Positions 7,062 to 8,580 of a DNA stretch of 8,580 nucleotides are shown here, piece by piece. Source of the DNA: Acetobacteraceae bacterium (GTDB lineage: Bacteria; Pseudomonadota; Alphaproteobacteria; Acetobacterales; Acetobacteraceae); the NCBI GenBank assembly GCA_030039695.1, contig JASHVB010000332.1:1-8580 (forward strand), written 5' to 3'. The position numbers and the translations under genes are program-made. Position 1 is the first letter of the stretch. Each line of letters begins with the position of its first letter. Below the pieces are notes generated by a model that worked only from the letters and a program-made list of their open reading frames with translations, had not been told where the DNA came from and did not search any database.

Positions 7062-7116
7062 TTGCTCGTTGGGAGCGCGCGCGGGCGACCACCCCACGTT
7101 AATTGGGAACGAGCAA
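7062..7116. repeat. Inverted repeat between convergent genes
   Basis: TTGCTCGTT (7062-7070) and AACGAGCAA (7108-7116) form a perfect 9-bp inverted repeat with a 37-nt GC-rich centre. It lies between the MAPEG stop and the carbonic-anhydrase-like stop, where a bidirectional terminator would be expected. Neither strand has a U-run after the stem, and the loop is long, so intrinsic termination is doubtful. Confidence 0.35.
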
Positions 7117-7155
7117 GATTATCCGCGGCGTTGGTTCCTTGCGATGGGACGGCGT

Positions 7156-7740
7156 TCAAATCCCCACCTCCTCGCCGTTTTGCAGCCGCTGGAAAACATC
7201 CGCCCGCCAACTTGCGAAATCATCGCCGCGCCAGGCATCGTGGCGGCCCTCGGCATAGGCCAGGGCGTTGCGGTGGTAGATCAGCGCGTTGCGCCGGGTC
7301 GCGACGAAATTATCGCGGGTAGCGGTCAGCTTGGCGGGGACACCGGTCACTACGGACCCATCGGGCACCTCCAGGCCTGGCGGCACCAGCGCCATTGCAC
7401 CGACCACGCAGCGGCGGCCGATTTTAGCGCCGTCCATCACCACCGCGCCGATACCGATCAGGCAGTCGTCGCCAATCTCGGCGCCGTGCACGACGGCTCG
7501 GTGCGCGATGGAGCAATAGCCGCCGATCGTGGTGCCGCGGCCGCCGCCGACATGGATTACCGCGCCATCCTGGATGTTGCAGGCGCGGCCGATGCGCACC
7601 GCGGCGCCCTCGGCGCGGATCACGCAGTAGGGCCAGAAGCTGCTGCCTTCGCCGGCGCTGACGCGGCCGAAGATACGCGCGGTGGGATCGATGTAGGCCG
7701 GGCGGTCGAGCGCGACCTCGGGGCCGAAAGTAAAGGACAT
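7156..7740 (-). CDS. Gamma-carbonic anhydrase-like hexapeptide-repeat protein
   Basis: A 194-aa left-handed beta-helix protein of the gamma-carbonic-anhydrase/YrdA/PaaY group, usually a cytoplasmic trimer with metal sites between subunits. Hexapeptide turns run from about residue 16 to 137, followed by a C-terminal helical tail. The three expected metal ligands are present: His63 in NIQDGAVIHV, and His80 and His85 in SIAHRAVVHG. Arg42, Gln57 and Asp58 match the conserved Arg and Gln-Asp positions. The motif usually written R-(G/A)-D reads Arg42-Ala-Glu44 here. The ATG at 7740 has GAGG nine bases upstream. It converges on the MAPEG gene, and the next gene on its own strand is the MDR oxidoreductase, with 267 bp between. 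Real carbonic anhydrase activity is unproven in many such homologues; a CoA-ester hydrolase or orphan role is possible. Confidence 0.9.
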   Translation of the reverse strand: MSFTFGPEVALDRPAYIDPTARIFGRVSAGEGSSFWPYCVIRAEGAAVRIGRACNIQDGAVIHVGGGRGTTIGGYCSIAHRAVVHGAEIGDDCLIGIGAVVMDGAKIGRRCVVGAMALVPPGLEVPDGSVVTGVPAKLTATRDNFVATRRNALIYHRNALAYAEGRHDAWRGDDFASWRADVFQRLQNGEEVGI

Positions 7741-7790
7741 CGCAATGGGCCTCGCAATTTGTAGGGGTCAACCTGAAGGACTACGCGCGG

Positions 7791-7847
7791 TGCGACAATG
7801 ACAGAGACGTCAATCGGCCGCGAGGATCTGCTATCAACCTTGTCGCA
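7791..7847. repeat. Inverted repeat upstream of the carbonic-anhydrase-like gene
   Basis: TGCGACAA (7791-7798) and TTGTCGCA (7840-7847) form an 8-bp inverted repeat 50-107 bases before the ATG of the minus-strand gene. The 267-bp gap 7741-8007 otherwise shows no gene; this is where its promoter or operator would lie. Confidence 0.3.
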
Positions 7848-8007
7848 TTGCCGCAGTTGATGAGACTGCAGAATCAGAGAAAACAAGTGGCTACGATTGC
7901 CCTATGAGCTGCGAAACCGCCGTCATCGTGGGACTGCCCGTCCGTGGTTGATTCCAATGACAGTGAAACCCGCGGACGCCGCCGTTCTGGATCAGCGTCT
8001 GCGTGGC

Positions 8008-8580
8008 TCATGATCGCATCCCTTCATCAATGTCAATGGCCAACTTGCCCCGCGCCGTGCCATCCGTGATCGTACGGTAGGCCTCTCCGACCATGTTCAG
8101 CGTGTAGCGGCGCGCATCGAGCGACGTCGAAAGCCTTCCGGCCTCGGCCATGCGCGTCGCCTCGGAAAGTATCTCGCCGTGATGCGCGCGCCCTTCGCCG
8201 GTCAGGAGCGGCAGCAGAGTGAAAACGCCGGAATAGGTTGCGGCGCGGAATGACAACGGCGCCAGCAAATGGGTGCCCCATCCCATTGCACTGACCACGT
8301 GGCCGAACCGGCGGACCGCGACAAAGGCCTTATCGAGTTCGCTACCGCCAACGGTGTCATAGACAAGATCGAATCCGCGGCCGCCGGTAACACGGGTCAC
8401 AAAATCCTCGACCGGCTCAGATCGGTCGATGAAGGTGGCTCCGAGACGCTCCATGGCCGCCTTGCTGGCCGGCGATCCCGTCGCGAAGACTTCAGCGCCG
8501 TGTGCTCGGGCGATCTGGATCGCCATTTGGCCCACGCCGCCTGCACCGCCAAGGACCAACAAGGACTGCCCGGCGTGAAC
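8008..8580 (-). CDS. Zinc-binding-dehydrogenase-type (MDR) oxidoreductase, partial
   Basis: The C-terminal 190 residues of a medium-chain dehydrogenase/reductase superfamily protein, of the quinone-oxidoreductase-like, NADP-dependent type. The frame stays open to the window edge (reading VHAGQSLLVLGGAGGVGQMA), so the N-terminal catalytic domain lies outside; a TTG at 8562 is an internal Leu codon and not a start. The nucleotide-binding loop GGAGGVG is clear, followed by AIQIARAHGAEVFATGSPAS, where the second-strand region suggests NADP(H) preference, then GFDLVYDTVGG, and the usual ending TARGKLAIDID. The TGA is at 8010-8008. No substrate can be inferred, and whether the catalytic domain carries zinc cannot be seen. 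It lies 267 bp upstream of the carbonic-anhydrase-like gene on the same strand, with no sign of a shared transcript. Confidence 0.88.
   Translation of the reverse strand, partial: VHAGQSLLVLGGAGGVGQMAIQIARAHGAEVFATGSPASKAAMERLGATFIDRSEPVEDFVTRVTGGRGFDLVYDTVGGSELDKAFVAVRRFGHVVSAMGWGTHLLAPLSFRAATYSGVFTLLPLLTGEGRAHHGEILSEATRMAEAGRLSTSLDARRYTLNMVGEAYRTITDGTARGKLAIDIDEGMRS

Overview
The window is GC-rich, and its gene types (IS630 transposase, polar amino-acid ABC transporter, LLM flavin oxidoreductase, MAPEG protein, gamma-carbonic anhydrase) suit a soil or plant-associated alphaproteobacterium. That placement rests on general composition and family impressions, so it is tentative.

Layout. Positions 1-530 (+) hold the C-terminal part of an IS630-type transposase, cut by the window edge and carrying an in-frame stop. 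Positions 710-5515 (-) hold a five-gene block read right to left. It comprises a polysaccharide-deacetylase-like hydrolase broken by a one-base frameshift, a luciferase-like (LLM) flavin oxidoreductase, a periplasmic family-3 solute-binding protein, an inner-membrane permease and an ABC ATPase. The last four are tightly packed (4-nt overlap, 3-nt gap, 4-nt overlap) and are almost certainly one operon. The deacetylase lies 103 nt upstream, separated by a leader with a strong hairpin.

Positions 5516-6643 contain no gene I can recognise. They hold several hairpins and an unusual cluster of GTCTCA-centred degenerate repeats. From 6644 there is a MAPEG-family membrane protein (+), facing a gamma-carbonic-anhydrase-like hexapeptide protein (-). 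The window ends inside a zinc-binding-dehydrogenase-type (MDR) oxidoreductase (-).

How the genes may work together. The ABC system would import a polar, probably amino-acid-like, nitrogen- or sulfur-containing solute. The LLM monooxygenase would oxidise it with reduced FMN, and the deacetylase-like enzyme could cleave a C-N bond in the solute or its product. This is inference from gene order and family membership. No flavin reductase or regulator is visible in the window. The broken deacetylase frame and the transposase remnant just beyond the 3' end of the operon suggest a flank under relaxed selection. The most interesting points are this transporter-oxidoreductase-hydrolase module, the frameshift in its first gene, and the unexplained repeat-rich spacer upstream of it.
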